Under the pieces are notes generated by a model. The model did not search any database, was not told the DNA's origin, and saw nothing but the letters and a program-made list of their open reading frames with translations. Source: Petrolisthes cinctipes (lineage: Eukaryota; Arthropoda; Malacostraca; Decapoda; Porcellanidae). From it: 64,000 nt of DNA. The position numbers and the translations under genes are program-made. Of this stretch, positions 10,101 through 24,932 are shown piece after piece. Numbering within the stretch: the first letter of the stretch is position 1; every line of letters starts with the position of its first letter. The stretch spans positions 893,001-957,000 of the forward strand of contig JAWQEG010000065.1 in the NCBI GenBank assembly GCA_033782935.1, read 5' to 3'.

Positions 10101-13100
10101 GTGTTTTGAGCCTGAATTTGAGATATAAACGGGTACTGAAGATGCATGCACATATCGACTTTTGTGCACCTAAAAGATCGATTTTCAGTATGTTTTGAGC
10201 ATGTATTTTGAAAATACTCTAACACGGAGTAGGCATGTACAGATCGCTTCTGGGACCCCTAAATATCGAATTTTCGGGTGTTTTGGGACTGAATTTGAGA
10301 TATCGATTTTTTGGCAAATAAAATGTCGATATTTAGCATGTTTTTAGCCTATATTTTGAAAATATTCTAGCACTGTGTAGGCATGTACAGATTGCTTCTG
10401 GGACCCCAAAATATTGAATTTTCGGGTGTTTTGAGCCTGAATTTGAGATATAAACGGGTACTGAAGATACATGCACATATTGACTTTGGGCATCTAAAAT
10501 ATCGATTTTTAGCATGTTTTGGGCCTGTATTTTGAAAATACTCTAACACGCAGTAGGCATGTACAGATCGCTTCTGGGACCCCTACATATCGAATTTTCG
10601 GGTATTTTGGGACTGAATTTGAGATATCGACTTTTTGGCACCTAAAAGATCGATTTTTAGCATGTTTTTAGCCTATATTTTGAAAATATTCTAGCACTGG
10701 GTAGGCATGTACAGATTGCTTCTGGGACCCCAAAATATTGAATTTTCGGGTGTTTTGAGGCTGAATTTGAGATATAAACGGGTACAGAAGATACATGCAC
10801 ATATTGACTTTGGGCACCAAAAATATCGATTTTCTGCATGTTTTGGGCCTGAATTTTGAAAATACTCTAACACGGAGTAGGCATGTACAGATCGCTTCTG
10901 GGACCCCAAAATATCGAATTTTCGGGTGTTTAGGGCCAGAATTTGAGATATAAACGGGTACAGAAGATGCATGCACATATCGACTTTTGGGCACCTAAAA
11001 GATCGATTTTCAGTATGTTTTTGGCCTGTATTTTGAAAATACTCTAACACTTAGTAGGCATGTACAGATACCTTCTGGGACCTCTAAATATCGAATTTTC
11101 GGGTGTTTTGGGACTGAATTTGAGATATCGATTTTTTGGCACCTAAAATGTCGATATTTAGCATGTTTTTAGCCTATATTTTGAAAATATTCTAGCACTG
11201 TGTAGGCATGTACAGATTGCTTCTGGGACCCCAAAATATTGAATTTTCGGGTGTTTTGAGCCTGAATTTGAGATATAAACGGGTACAGAAGATACATGCA
11301 CATATTGACTTTGGGCATCTAAAATATCGATTTTCAGCATGTTTTGGGCCTGTATTTTGAAAATACTCTAACACTGAGTACGCATGTACAGATTGCTTCT
11401 GGGACCCCAAAATATTGAATTTTCGGGTGTTTTGAGCCTGAATTTGAGATATAAACGGGTACTGAAGATGCATGCACATATCGACTTTTGTGCACCTAAA
11501 AGATCGATTTTCAGTATGTTTTGAGCATGTATTTTGAAAATACTCTAACACGGAGTAGGCATGTACAGATCGCTTCTGGGACCCCTAAATATCGAATTTT
11601 CGGGTGTTTTGGGACTGAATTTGAGATATCGATTTTTTGGCACCTAAAATGTCGATATTTAGCATGTTTTTAGCCTATATTTTGAAAATATTCTAGCACT
11701 GTGTAGGCATGTACAGATTGCTTCTGGGACCCCAAAATATTGAATTTTCGGGTGTTTTGAGCCTGAATTTGAGATATAAACGGGTACTGAAGATACATGC
11801 ACATATTGACTTTGGGCATCTAAAATATCGATTTTTAGCATGTTTTGGGCCTGTATTTTGAAAATACTCTAACACGGAGTAGGCATGTACAGATCGCTTC
11901 TGGGACCCCTACATATCGAATTTTCGGGTATTTTGGGACTGAATTTGAGATATCGACTTTTTGGCACCTAAAAGATCGATTTTTAGCATGTTTTTAGCCT
12001 ATATTTTGAAAATATTCTAGCACTGGGTAGGCATGTACAGATTGCTTCTGGGACCCCAAAATATTGAATTTTCGGGTGTTTTGAGGCTGAATTTGAGATA
12101 TAAACGGGTACAGAAGATACATGCACATATTGACTTTGGGCACCAAAAATATCGATTTTCTGCATGTTTTGGGCCTGAATTTTGAAAATACTCTAACACG
12201 GAGTAGGCATGTACAGATCGCTTCTGGGACCCCAAAATATCGAATTTTCGGGTGTTTAGGGCCAGAATTTGAGATATAAACGGGTACAAAAGATGCATGC
12301 ACATATCGACTTTTGGGCACCTAAAAGATCGATTTTCAGTATGTTTTTGGCCTGTATTTTGAAAATACTCTAACACGTAGTAGGCATGTACAGATACCTT
12401 CTGGGAACTCTAAATATCGAATTTTCGGGTGTTTTGGGACTGAATTTGAGATATCGATTTTTTGGCACCTAAAATGTCGATATTTAGCATGTTTTTAGCC
12501 TATATTTTGAAAATATTCTAGCACTTTGTAGGCATGTACAGATTGCTTCTGGGACCCCAAAATATTGAATTTTCGGGTGTTTTGAGCCTGAATTTGAGAT
12601 ATAAACGGGTACAGATGATACATGCACATATTGACTTTGGGCATCTAAAATATCGATTTTTAGCATGTTTTGGGCCTGTATTTTGAAAATACTCTAACAC
12701 TGAGTAGGCATGTACAGATTGCTTCTGGGACCCCAAAATATTGAATTTTCGGGTGTTTTGAGCCTGAATTTGAGATATAAACGGGTACTGAAGATGCATG
12801 CACATATCGACTTTTGTGCACCTAAAAGATCGATTTTCAGTATGATTTGAGCATGTATTTTGAAAATACTCTAACACAGAGTAGGCATGTACAGATCGCT
12901 TCTGGGACCCCTAAATATCGAATTTTCGGGTGTTTGGGACTGAATTTGAGATATCGACTTTTTGGCACCTAAAAGATCGATTTTTAGCATGTTTTTAGCC
13001 TATATTTTGAAAATATTCTGGCACTGAGTAGGCATGTACAGATTGCTTCTGGGACCCCAAAATATTGAATTTTCGGGTGTTTTGAGCCTGAATTTGAGAT

Positions 13101-14144
13101 ATAAACGGGTACAGAAGATACATGCACATATTGACTTTGGGCATCTAAAATATCGATTTTCAGCATGTTTTGGGCCTGTATTTTGAAAATACTCTAACAC
13201 TGAGTAGGCATGTACAGATTGCTTCTGGGACCCCAAAATATTGAATTTTCGGGTGTTTTGAGCCTGAATTTGAGATATAAACGGGTACAGAAGATACATG
13301 CACATATTGACTTTGGGCACCAAAAATATCGATTTTCAGCATGTTTTGGGCCTGAAATTTGAAAATACTCTAACACGGAGTAGGCATGTACAGATCGCTT
13401 CTGGGACCTCTAAATATCGAATTTTCGGGTGTTTTGGGACTGAATTTGAGATATCGATTTTTTGGCACCTAAAATGTCGATTTTTAGCATGTTTTTAGCC
13501 TATATTTTGAAAATATTCTAGCACTGTGTAGGCATGTACAGATTGCTTCTGGGACCCCAAAATATTGAAGTTTCGTGTGTTTTGAGCCTGAATTTGAGAT
13601 ATAAACGGGTACAGAAGATACATGCACATATTGACTTTGGGCATCCAAAATATCGATTTTCAGCATGTTTTTGGCCTGTATTTTGAAAATACTCTAACAC
13701 TGAGTACGCATGTACAGATTGCTTCTGGGACCCCAAAATATTGAATTTTCGGGTGTTTTGAGCCTGAATTTGAGATATAAACGGGTACTGAAGATGCATG
13801 CACATATCGACTTTTGTGCACCTAAAAGATCGATTTTCAGTATGTTTTGAGCATGTATTTTGAAAATACTCTAACACGGAGTAGGCATGTACAGATCGCT
13901 TCTGGGACCCCTAAATATCGAATTTTCGGGTGTTTTGGGACTGAATTTGAGATATCGATTTTTTGGCACCTAAAAGATCGATTTTTAGCATGTTTTTAGC
14001 CTATATTTTGAAAATATTCTAGCACTGAGTAGGCATGTACAGATTGCTTCTGGGACCCCAAAATATTGAATTTTCGGGTGTTTTGAGCCTGAATTTGAGA
14101 TATAAACGGGTACAGAAGATACATGCACATATTGACTTTGGGCA
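7148..14144. repeat. 7,147-bp higher-order unit, copy 2 (ends at 14,144)
   Basis: Matches copy 1 base for base wherever compared, apart from a few substitutions: 7783 is A where 636 is G, and 12407 is A where 5260 is C. Homology in register stops at 14145, where copy 2 has GGGCACCAAAAA and copy 1 (position 6998) has GGGCATCTAAAA. About 7.0 kb at well over 99% identity implies a very recent event or an assembly effect. Confidence 0.92.
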
Positions 14145-14711
14145 CCAAAAATATCGATTTTCAGCATGTTTTGGTCCTGAATTTTGAAAATACTCTAACA
14201 CTGAGTAGGCATGTACAGATCGCTTCTGGGACCCCAAAATATCGAATTTTCGGGTGTTTTGAGCCTGAATTTGAGATATAAACGGGTACTGAAGATGCAT
14301 GCACATATCGACTTTTGTGCACCTAAAAGATCGATTTTCAGCATGTTTTGGGCCTGAATTTTGAAAATACTCTAACACGGAGTAGGCATGTACAGATCGC
14401 TTCTGGGACCCCAAAATATCGAATTTTCGGGTGTTTTGAGACTGAATTTGAGATATAAACGGGTACTGAAGATGCATGCACATATCGACTTTTGTGCACC
14501 TAAAAGATCGATTTTCAGTATGTTTTGAGCATGTATTTTGAAAATACTCTAACACGGAGTAGGCATGTACAGATCGCTTCTGGGACCCCTAAATATCGAA
14601 TTTTCGGGTGTTTTGGGACTGAATTTGAGATATCGACTTTTTGGCACCTAAAAGATCGATTTTTAGCATGTTTTTAGCCTATATTTTGAAAATATTCTAG
14701 CACTGTGTAGG
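14034..14711. repeat. Tetramer unit B-C-C-A, 678 bp
   Basis: Anchors at 14034, 14210, 14387, 14564 and 14712 give 176, 177, 177 and 148 bp. Two full-length 177-bp monomers lie in series. Similar tetramers occur near 20.3, 24.9, 25.6, 29.1, 32.0, 38.7, 43.2, 48.3 and 54.8 kb. The unit still closes on a 148-bp A monomer. Confidence 0.9.
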
Positions 14712-16066
14712 CATGTACAGATTGCTTCTGGGACCCCAAAATATTGAATTTTCGGTTGTTTTGAGCCTGAATTTGAGATATAAACGGGTACAGAAGATAC
14801 ATGCACATATTGACTTTGGGCATCTAAAATATCGATTTTCAGCATGTTTTGGGCCTGTATTTTGAAAATACTCTAACACTGAGTAGGCATGTACAGATTG
14901 CTTCTGGGACCCCAAAATATTGAATTTTCGGGTGTTTAGGGCCAGAATTTGAGATATAAACGGGTACTGAAGATGCATGCACATATCGACTTTTGTGCAC
15001 CTAAAAGATCGATTTTCAGTATGTTTTGAGCATGTATTTTGAAAATACTCTAACACGGAGTAGGCATGTACAGATCGCTTCTGGGACCCCTAAATATCGA
15101 ATTTTCGGGTGTTTAGGGACTGAATTTGAGATATCGACTTTTTGGCACCTAAAAGAATGATTTTTAGCATGTTTTTAGCCTATATTTTGAAAATATTCTA
15201 GCACTGTGTAGGCATGTACAGATTGCTTCTGGGACCCCAAAATATTGAATTTTCGGGTGTTTTGAGCCTGAATTTGAGATATAAACGGGTACAGAAGATA
15301 CATGCACATATTGACTTTGGGCATCTAAAATATCGATTTTCAGCATGTTTTGGGCCTGTATTTTGAAAATACTCTAACACTGAGTAGGTATGTACAGATT
15401 GCTTCTGGGACCCCAAAATATTGAATTTTCGGGTGTTTTGAGCCTGAATTTGAGATATAAACGGGTACTGAAGATGCATGCACATATCGACTTTTGTGCA
15501 CCTAAAAGATCGATTTTCAGTATGTTTTGAGCATGTATTTTGAAAATACTCTAACACGGAGTAGGTATGTACAGATCGCTTCTGGGACCCCTAAATATCG
15601 AATTTTCGGGTGTTTTGGGACTGAATTTGAGATATCGACTTTTTGGCACCTAAAAGATCGATTTTTAGCATGTTTTTAGCCTATATTTTGAAAATATTCT
15701 AGCACTGAGTAGGCATGTACAGATTGCTTCTGGGACCCCAAAATATTGAATTTTCGGTTGTTTTGAGCCTGAATTTGAGATATAAACGGGTACAGAAGAT
15801 ACATGCACATATTGACTTTGGGCACCAAAAATATCGATTTTCAGCATGTTTTGGGCCTGAATTTTAAAAATACTCTAACACGGAGTAGGGATGTACAGAT
15901 CGCTTCTGGGACCCCAAAATATCGAATTTTCGGGTGTTTAGGGCCAGAATTTGAGATATAAACGGGTACAGAAGATGCATGCACATATCGACTTTTGGGC
16001 ACCTAAAAGATCGATTTTCAGTATGTTTTTGGCCTGTATTTTGAAAATACTCTAACACGGAGTAGG

Positions 16067-16242
16067 CATGTACAGATACCTTCTGGGACCTCTAAATATA
16101 GAATTTTCGGGTGTTTTGAGCCTGAATTTGAGATATAAACGGGTACAGAAGATACATGCACATATTGACTTTGGGCACCAAAAATATCGATTTTCAGCAT
16201 GTTTTGGGCCTGAATTTTGAAAATACTCTAACACGGAGTAGG
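16067..16242. repeat. Chimeric A2/B2 monomer, 176 bp
   Basis: Starts as A2 (GATACCTTCTGGGACCTCT, then AAATATAGAATTTTC) but continues as a full-length B2 with GTACAGAAGATACATGCAC, so the 29 bp absent from normal A monomers are present. The expected unit boundary is lost and two units are fused. The same chimera is present at 30109-30284. Confidence 0.85.
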
Positions 16243-18240
16243 CATGTACAGATACCTTCTGGGACCCCAAAATATCGAATTTTCGGGTGTTCTGAGCCTG
16301 AATTTGAGATATAAACGGGTACTGAAGACGCATGCACATATCGACTTTTGTGCACCTAAAAGATCGATTTTCAGCATGTTTTGGGCCTGAATTTTGAAAA
16401 TACTCTAACACTGAGTAGGCATGTACAGATTGCTTCTGGGACCCCAAAATATTGAATTTTCGGGTGTTTTGAGCCTGAATTTGAGATATAAACTGGTACT
16501 GAAGATGCATGCACATATCGACTTTTGTGCAGCTAAAAGATCGATTTTCAGTATGTTTTGAGCATGTATTTTGAAAATACTCTAACACGGAGTAGGCATG
16601 TACAGATCGCTTCTGGGACCCCTAAATATCGAATTTTCGGGTGTTTTGGGACTGAATTTGAGATATCGACTTTTTGGCACCTAAAAGATCGATTTTTAGC
16701 ATGTTTTTAGCCTATATTTTGAAAAAATTCTAGCACTGAGTAGGCATGTACAGATTGCTTCTGGGACCCCAAAATATTGAATTTTCGGGTGTTTTGAGCC
16801 TGAATTTGAGATATAAACGGGTACAGAAGATACATGCACATATTGACTTTGGGCACCAAAAATATCGATTTTCAGCATGTTTTGGGTCTGAATTTTGAAA
16901 ATACTCTAACACGGAGTAGGCATGTACAGATCGCTTCTGGGACCCCAAAATATCGAATTTTCGGGTGTTTAGGGCCATAATTTGAGATATAAACGGGTAC
17001 AGAAGATGCATGCACATATCGACTTTTGGGCACCTAAAAGATCGATTTTCAGTATGTTTTTGGCCTGTATTTTGAAAATACTCTAACACGTAGTAGGCAT
17101 GTACAGATACCTTCTGGGACCTCTAAATATCGAATTTTCGGGTGTTTTGGGACTGAATTTGAGATATCGATTTTTTGGCACCTAAAAGATCGATTTTTAG
17201 CATGTTTTTAGCCTATATTTTGAAAATATTCTAGCACTGTACAGATTGCTTCTGGGACCCCAAGATATTGAATTTTCGGGTGTTTTGAGCCTGAATTTGA
17301 TATATAAACGGCTACAGAAGATACATGCACATATTGACTTTGGGCACCAAAAATATCGATTTTCAGCATGTTTTGTGCCTGAATTTTGAAAATACTCTAA
17401 CAGGGAGTAGGCATGTACAGATCGCTTCAGGGACCCCAAAATATCGAATTTTCGGGTGTTTAGGGCCAGAATTTGAGATATAAACGGGTACAGAAGATGC
17501 ATGCACATATCGACTTTTGGGCACCTAAAAGATCGATTTTCAGTATGTTTTTGGCCTGTATTTTGAAAATACTCTAACACGGAGAAGGCATGTACAGATA
17601 CCTTCTGGGACCTCTAAATATCGAATTTTCGGGTGTTTTGGGATTGAATTTGAGATATCGATTTTTTGGCACCTAAAAGATCGATTTTTAGCATGTTTTT
17701 AGCCTATATTTTGAAAATATTCTAGCACTGAGTAGGCATGTACAGATTGCTTCTGGGACCCCAAAATATTGAATTTTCGGGTGATTTGAGCCGGAATTTG
17801 AGATATAAAAGGGTACAGAAGATACATGCACATATTGACTTTGGGCACCAAAAATATCGATTTTCAGCATGTTTTGGTCCTGAATTTTGAAAATACTCTA
17901 ACACTGAGTAGGCATGTACAGATTGCTTCTGGGACCCCAAAATATTGAATTTTCGGGTGTTTTGAGCCTGAATTTGAGATATAAACGGGTACTGAAGATG
18001 CATGCACATATCGACTTTTGTGCAGCTAAAAGATCGATTTTCAGTATGTTTTGAGCATGTATTTTGAAAATACTCTAACACGGAGTAGGCATGTACAGAT
18101 CGCTTCTGGGACCCCTAAATATCGAATTTTCGGGGGTTTTGGGACTGAATTTGAGATATCGACTTTTTGGCACCTAAAAGATCGATTTTTAGCATGTTTT
18201 TTGACTATATTTTGAAAATATTCTAGCACTGAGTAGGCAT

Positions 18241-18256
18241 GTACAGATCTGGGACC
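18241..18256. other. 5-bp deletion variant CAGATCTGGG
   Basis: TGCTT is missing from the usual CAGATTGCTTCTGGG. The same deletion is found at 29764, in the partner 11-kb copy, and nowhere else that I saw. In both places the next monomer carries TTTTAAAAATAC and TAGGGATGTACAG. Confidence 0.9.
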
Positions 18257-21200
18257 CCAAAATATTGAATTTTCGGTTGTTTTGAGCCTGAATTTGAGAT
18301 ATAAACGGGTACAGAAGATACATGCACATATTGACTTTGGGCACCAAAAATATCGATTTTCAGCATGTTTTGGGCCTGAATTTTAAAAATACTCTAACAC
18401 GGAGTAGGGATGTACAGATCGCTTCTGGGACCCCAAAATATCGAATTTTCGGGTGTTTAGGGCCAGAATTTGAGATATAAACGGGTACAGAAGATGCATG
18501 CACATATCGACTTTTGGGCACCTAAAAGATCGATTTTCAGTATGTTTTGAGCATGTATTTTGAAAATACTCTAACACGGAGTAGGCATGTACAGATACCT
18601 TCTGGGACCCCAAAATATCGAATTTTCGGGTGTTTTGAGCCTGAATTTGAGATATAAACGGGTACTGAAGACGCATGCACATATCGACTTTTGTGCACCT
18701 AAAAGATCGATTTTCAGCATGTTTTGGGCCTGAATTTTGAAAATACTCTAACACTGAGTAGGCATGTACAGATTGCTTCTGGGACCCCAAAATATTGAAT
18801 TTTCGGGTGTTTTGAGCCTGAATTTGAGATATAAACGGGTACTGAAGATGCATGCACATATCGACTTTTGTGCACCTAAAAGATCGATTTTCAGTATGTT
18901 TTGAGCATGTATTTTGAAAATACTCTAACACGGAGTAGGCATGTACAGATCGCTTCTGGGACCCCTAAATATCGAATTTTCGGGTGTTTTGGGACTGAAT
19001 TTGAGATATCGACTTTTTGGCACCTAAAAGATCGATTTTTAGCATGTTTTTAGCCTATATTTTGAAAAAATTCTAGCACTGAGTAGGCATGTACAGATTG
19101 CTTCTGGGACCCCAAAATATTGAATTTTCGGGTGTTTTGAGCCTGAATTTTAGATATAAACGGGTACAGAAGATACATGCACATATTGACTTTGGGCACC
19201 AAAAATATCGATTTTCAGCATGTTTTGGGCCTGAATTTTGAAAATACTCTAACACGGGGTAGGCATGTACAGATCGCTTCTGGGACCCCAAAATATCGAA
19301 TTTTCGGGTGTTTAGGGCCATAATTTGAGATATAAACGGGTAAAGAAGATGCATGCACATATCGACTTTTGGGCACCTAAAAGATCGATTTTCAGTATGT
19401 TTTTGGCCTGTATTTTTGAAAATACTCTAACACGGAGTAGGCATGTACAGATACCTTCTGGGACCTCTAAATATCGAATTTTCGGGTGTTTTGGGACTGA
19501 ATTTGAGATATCGATTTTTTGGCACCTAAAAGATCGATTTTTAGCATGTTTTTAGCCTATATTTTGAAAATATTCTAGCACTGAGTAGGCATGTACAGAT
19601 TGCTTCTGGGACCCTAAAATATTGAATTTTCGGGTGTTTTAAGCCGGAATTTGAGATATAAAAGGGTACAGAAGATACATGCACATAATGACTTTGGGCA
19701 CCAAAAATATCGATTTTCAGCATGTTTTGGGCCTGAATTTTGAAAATACTCTAACACGGAGTAGGCATGTACAGATACCTTCTGGGACCCCAAAATATCG
19801 AATTTTCGGGTGTTTTGAGCCTGAATTTGAGATATAAACGGGTACTGAAGACGCATGCACATATCGACTTTTGTGCACCTAAAAGATCGATTTTCAGCAT
19901 GTTTTGGGCCTGAATTTTGAAAATACTCTAACACTGAGTAGGCATGTACAGATTGCTTCTGGGACCCCAAAATATTGAATTTTCGGGTGTTTTGAGCCTG
20001 AATTTGAGATATAAACGGGTACTGAAGATGCATGCACATATCGACTTTTGTGCAGCTAAAAGATCGATTTTCAGTATGTTTTGAGCATGTATTTTGAAAA
20101 TACTCTAACACGGAGTAGGCATGTACAGATCGCTTCTGGGACCCCTAAATATCGAATTTTCGGGTGTTTTGGGACTGAATTTGAGATATCGACTTTTTGG
20201 CACCTAAAAGATCGATTTTTAGCATGTTTTTAGCCTATATTTTGAAAATATTCTAGCACTGAGTAGGCATGTACAGATTGCTTCTGGGACCCCAAAATAT
20301 TGAATTTTCGGGTGTTTTGAGCCTGAATTTGAGATATAAACGGGTACAGAAGATACATGCACATATTGACTTTGGGCACCAAAAATATCGATTTTCAGCA
20401 TGTTTTGGGCCTGAATTTTGAAAATACTCTAACACGGAGTAGGCATGTACAGATACCTTCTGGGACCCCAAAATATCGAATTTTCGGGTGTTTTGAGCCT
20501 GAATTTGAGATATAAACGGGTACTGAAGACGCATGCACATATCGACTTTTGTGCACCTAAAAGATCGATTTTCAGCATGTTTTGGGCCTGAATTTTGAAA
20601 ATACTCTAACACTGAGTAGGCATGTACAGATTGCTTCTGGGACCCCAAAATATTGAATTTTCGGGTGTTTTGAGCCTGAATTTGTGATATAAACGGGTAC
20701 TGAAGATGCATGCACATATCGACTTTTGTGCAGCTAAAAGATCGATTTTCAGTATGTTTTGAGCATGTATTTTGAAAATACTCTAACAAGGAGTAGGCAT
20801 GTACAGATCGCTTCTGGGACCCCTAAATATCGAATTTTCGGGTGTTTTGGGACTGAATTTGAGATATCGACTTTTTGGCACCTAAAAGATCGATTTATAG
20901 CATGTTTTTAGCCTATATTTTGAAAAAATTCTAGCACTGAGTAGGCATGTACAGATTGCTTCTGGGACCCCAAAATATTGAATTTTCGGGTGTTTTGAGC
21001 CTGAATTTGAGATATAAACGGGTACAGAAGATACATGCACATATTGACTTTGGGCACCAAAAATATCGATTTTCAGCATGTTTTGGGCCTGAATTTTGAA
21101 AATACTCTAACACGGAGTAGGCATGTACAGATCGCTTCTGGGACCCCAAAATATCGAATTTTCGGGTGTTTAGGGCCAGAATTTGAGATATAAACGGGTA

Positions 21201-24200
21201 CAGAAGATGCATGCACATATCGACTTTTCGGCACCTAAAGGATCGATTTTCAGTATGTTTTTGGCCTGTATTTTGAAAATACTCTAACACGGAGTAGGCA
21301 TGTACAGATACCTTCTGGGACCTCTAAATATCGAATTTTCGGGTGTTTTGGGACTGAATTTGAGATATCGATTTTTTGGCACCTAAAATGTCGATTTTTA
21401 GCATGTTTTTAGCCTATATTTTGAAAATATTCTAGCACTGTACAGATTGCTTCTGGGACCCCAAAATATTGAATTTTCGGGTGTTTTGAGCCTCAATTTG
21501 AGATATAAACGGGTACAGAAGATACATGCACATATTAACTTTGGGCACCAAAAATATCGATTTTCAGCATGTTTTGGGCCTGAATTTTGAAAATACTCTA
21601 ACACGGAGTAGGCATGTACAGATCGCTTCTGGGACCCAAAAATATCGAATTTTCGGGTGTTTAGGGCCAGAATTTGAGATATAAACGGGTACAGAAGATC
21701 CATGCACATATCGACTTTTGGGCACCTAAAAGATCGATTTTCAGTATGTTTTTGGCCTGTATTTTGAAAATACTCTAACACGGAGTAGGCATGTACAGAT
21801 CGCTTCTGGGACCTCTAAATATCGAATTTTCGGGTGTTTTGGGACTGAATTTGAGATATCGATATTTTGGCACCTAAAATGTCGATTTTTAGCATGTTTT
21901 TAGCCTATATTTTGAAAATATTCTAGCACTGTGTAGGCATGTACAGATTGCTTCTGGGACCCTAAAATTTTGAATTTTCGGGTGTTTTGAGCCTGAATTT
22001 GAGATATAAACGGGTACAGAAGATACATGCACATATTGACTTTGGGCATCTAAAATATCGATTTTCAGCATGTTTTGGGCCTGTATTTTGAAAAAACTCT
22101 AACACTGAGTACGCATGTACAGATTGCTTCTGGGACCCCAAAATATTGAATTTTCGGGTGTTTTGAGCCTGAATTTGAGATATAAACGGGTACTGAAGAT
22201 GCATGCACATATCGACTTTTGTGCACCTAAAAGATCGATTTTCAGTATGTTTTGAGCATGTATTTTGAAAATACTCTAACACGGAGTAGGCATGTACAGA
22301 TCGCTTTTGGGACCCCTAAATATCGAATTTTCGGGTGTTTTGGGACTGAATTTGAGATATAGACTTTTTGGCACCTAAAAGATCGATTTTTAGCATGTTT
22401 TTAGCCTATATTTTGAAAATATTCTAGCACTGTACAGATTGCTTCTGGGACCCCAAAATATTGAATTTTCGGGTATTTTGAGCCTGAATTTGAGATATAA
22501 ACGGGTACAGAAGATACATGCACATATTGACTTTGGGCACCAAAAATATCGATTTTCAGCATGTTTTGGGCCTGAATTTTGAAAATACTCTAACACGGAG
22601 TAGGCATGTACAGATCGCTTCTGGGACCCCAAAATATCGAATTTTCGGGTGTTTTTAAGCCTGAATTTGAGATATAAACGGGTACTGAAGATGCATGCAC
22701 ATATCGACTTTTGTACACCTAAAAGATCGATTTTCAGTATGTTTTGAGTATGTATTTTGAAAATACTCTAACACGGAGTAGGCATGTACAGATCGCTTCT
22801 GGGACCCCTACATATCGAATTTTCGGGTATTTTGGGACTGAATTTGAGATATCGACTTTTTGGCACCTAAAAGATCGATTTTTAGCATGTTTTTAGCCTA
22901 TATTTTGAAAATATTCTAGCACTGGGTAGGCATGTACAGATTGCTTCTGGGACCCCAAAATATTGAATTTTCGGGTGTTTTGAGGCTGAATTTGAGATAT
23001 AAACGGGTACAGAAGATACATGCACATATTGACTTTGGGCACCAAAAATATCGATTTTCTGCATGTTTTGGGCCTGAATTTTGAAAATACTCTAACACGG
23101 AGTAGGCATGTACAGATCGCTTCTGGGACCCCAAAATATCGAATTTTCGGGTGTTTAGGGCCAGAATTTGAGATATAAACGGGTACAAAAGATGCATGCA
23201 CATATCGACTTTTGGGCACCTAAAAGATCGATTTTCAGTATGTTTTTGGCCTGTATTTTGAAAATACTCTAACACGTAGTAGGCATGTACAGATACCTTC
23301 TGGGACCTCTAAATATCGAATTTTCGGGTGTTTTGGGACTGAATTAGAGATATCGATTTTTTGGCACCTAAAATGTCGATATTTAGCATGTTTTTAGCCT
23401 ATATTTTGAAAATATTCTAGCACTTTGTAGGCATGTACAGATTGCTTCTGGGACCCCAAAATATTGAATTTTCGGGTGTTTTGAGCCTGAATTTGAGATA
23501 TAAACGGGTACAGATGATACATGCACATATTGACTTTGGGCATCTAAAATATCGATTTTTAGCATGTTTTGGGCCTGTATTTTGAAAATACTCTAACACT
23601 GAGTAGGCATGTACAGATTGCTTCTGGGACCCCAAAATATTGAATTTTCGGGTGTTTTGAGCCTGAATTTGAGATATAAACGGGTACTGAAGATGCATGC
23701 ACATATCGACTTTTGTGCACCTAAAAGATCGATTTTCAGTATGATTTGAGCATGTATTTTGAAAATACTCTAACACAGAGTAGGCATGTACAGATCGCTT
23801 CTGGGACCCCTAAATATCGAATTTTCGGGTGTTTGGGACTGAATTTGAGATATCGACTTTTTGGCACCTAAAAGATCGATTTTTAGCATGTTTTTAGCCT
23901 ATATTTTGAAAATATTCTGGCACTGAGTAGGCATGTACAGATTGCTTTTGGGACCCCAAAATATTGAATTTTCGGGTGTTTTGAGCCTGAATTTGAGATA
24001 TAAACGGGTACAGAAGATACATGCACATATTGACTTTGGGCATCTAAAATATCGATTTTCAGCATGTTTTGGGCCTGTATTTTGAAAATACTCTAACACT
24101 GAGTACGCATGTACAGATTGCTTCTGGGACCCCAAAATATTGAATTTTCGGGTGTTTTGAGCCTGAATTTGAGATATAAACGGGTACAGAAGATACATGC

Positions 24201-24932
24201 ACATATTGACTTTGGGCACCAAAAATATCGATTTTCAGCATGTTTTGGGCCTGAAATTTGAAAATACTCTAACACGGAGTAGGCATGTACAGATCGCTTC
24301 TGGGACCTCTAAATATCGAATTTTCGGGTGTTTTGGGACTGAATTTGAGATATCGATTTTTTGGCACCTAAAATGTCGATTTTTAGCATGTTTTTAGCCT
24401 ATATTTTGAAAATATTCTAGCACTGTGTAGGCATGTACAGATTGCTTCTGGGACCCCAAAATATTGAATTTTCGGGTGTTTTGAGCCTGAATTTGAGATA
24501 TAAACGGGTACAGAAGATACATGCACATATTGACTTTGGGCATCTAAAATATCGATTTTCAGCATGTTTTTGGCCTGTATTTTGAAAATACTCTAACACT
24601 GAATACGCATGTACAGATTGCTTCTGGGACCCCAAAATATTGAATTTTCGGGTGTTTTGAGCCTGAATTTGAGATATAAACGGGTGCTGAAGATGCATGC
24701 ACATATCGACTTTTGTGCACCTAAAAGATCGATTTTCAGTATGTTTTGAGCATGTATTTTGAAAATACTCTAACACGGAGTAGGCATGTACAGATCGCTT
24801 CTGGGACCCCTAAATATCGAATTTTCGGGTGTTTTGGGACTGAATTTGAGATATCGATTTTTTGGCACCTAAAAGATCGATTTTTAGCATGTTTTTAGCC
24901 TATATTTTGAAAATATTCTAGCACTGAGTAGG

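Larger units (their letters stand above)
11884..22782. repeat. About 11-kb segmental repeat, copy 1 (10,899 bp)
   Basis: Starts at an A monomer with ACCCCTACATATCG. The same marker opens the second copy at 22783. Shared private variants keep the register: the CAGATCTGGGAC 5-bp deletion (18241 and 29764), the TAGGGATGTACAG variant, the ACAGGGAGTAGG variant (17401 and 28747), and TCGGCACCTAAAGG (21227 and 32926). Its first 2.3 kb overlap the end of the second 7,147-bp copy. Confidence 0.85.
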
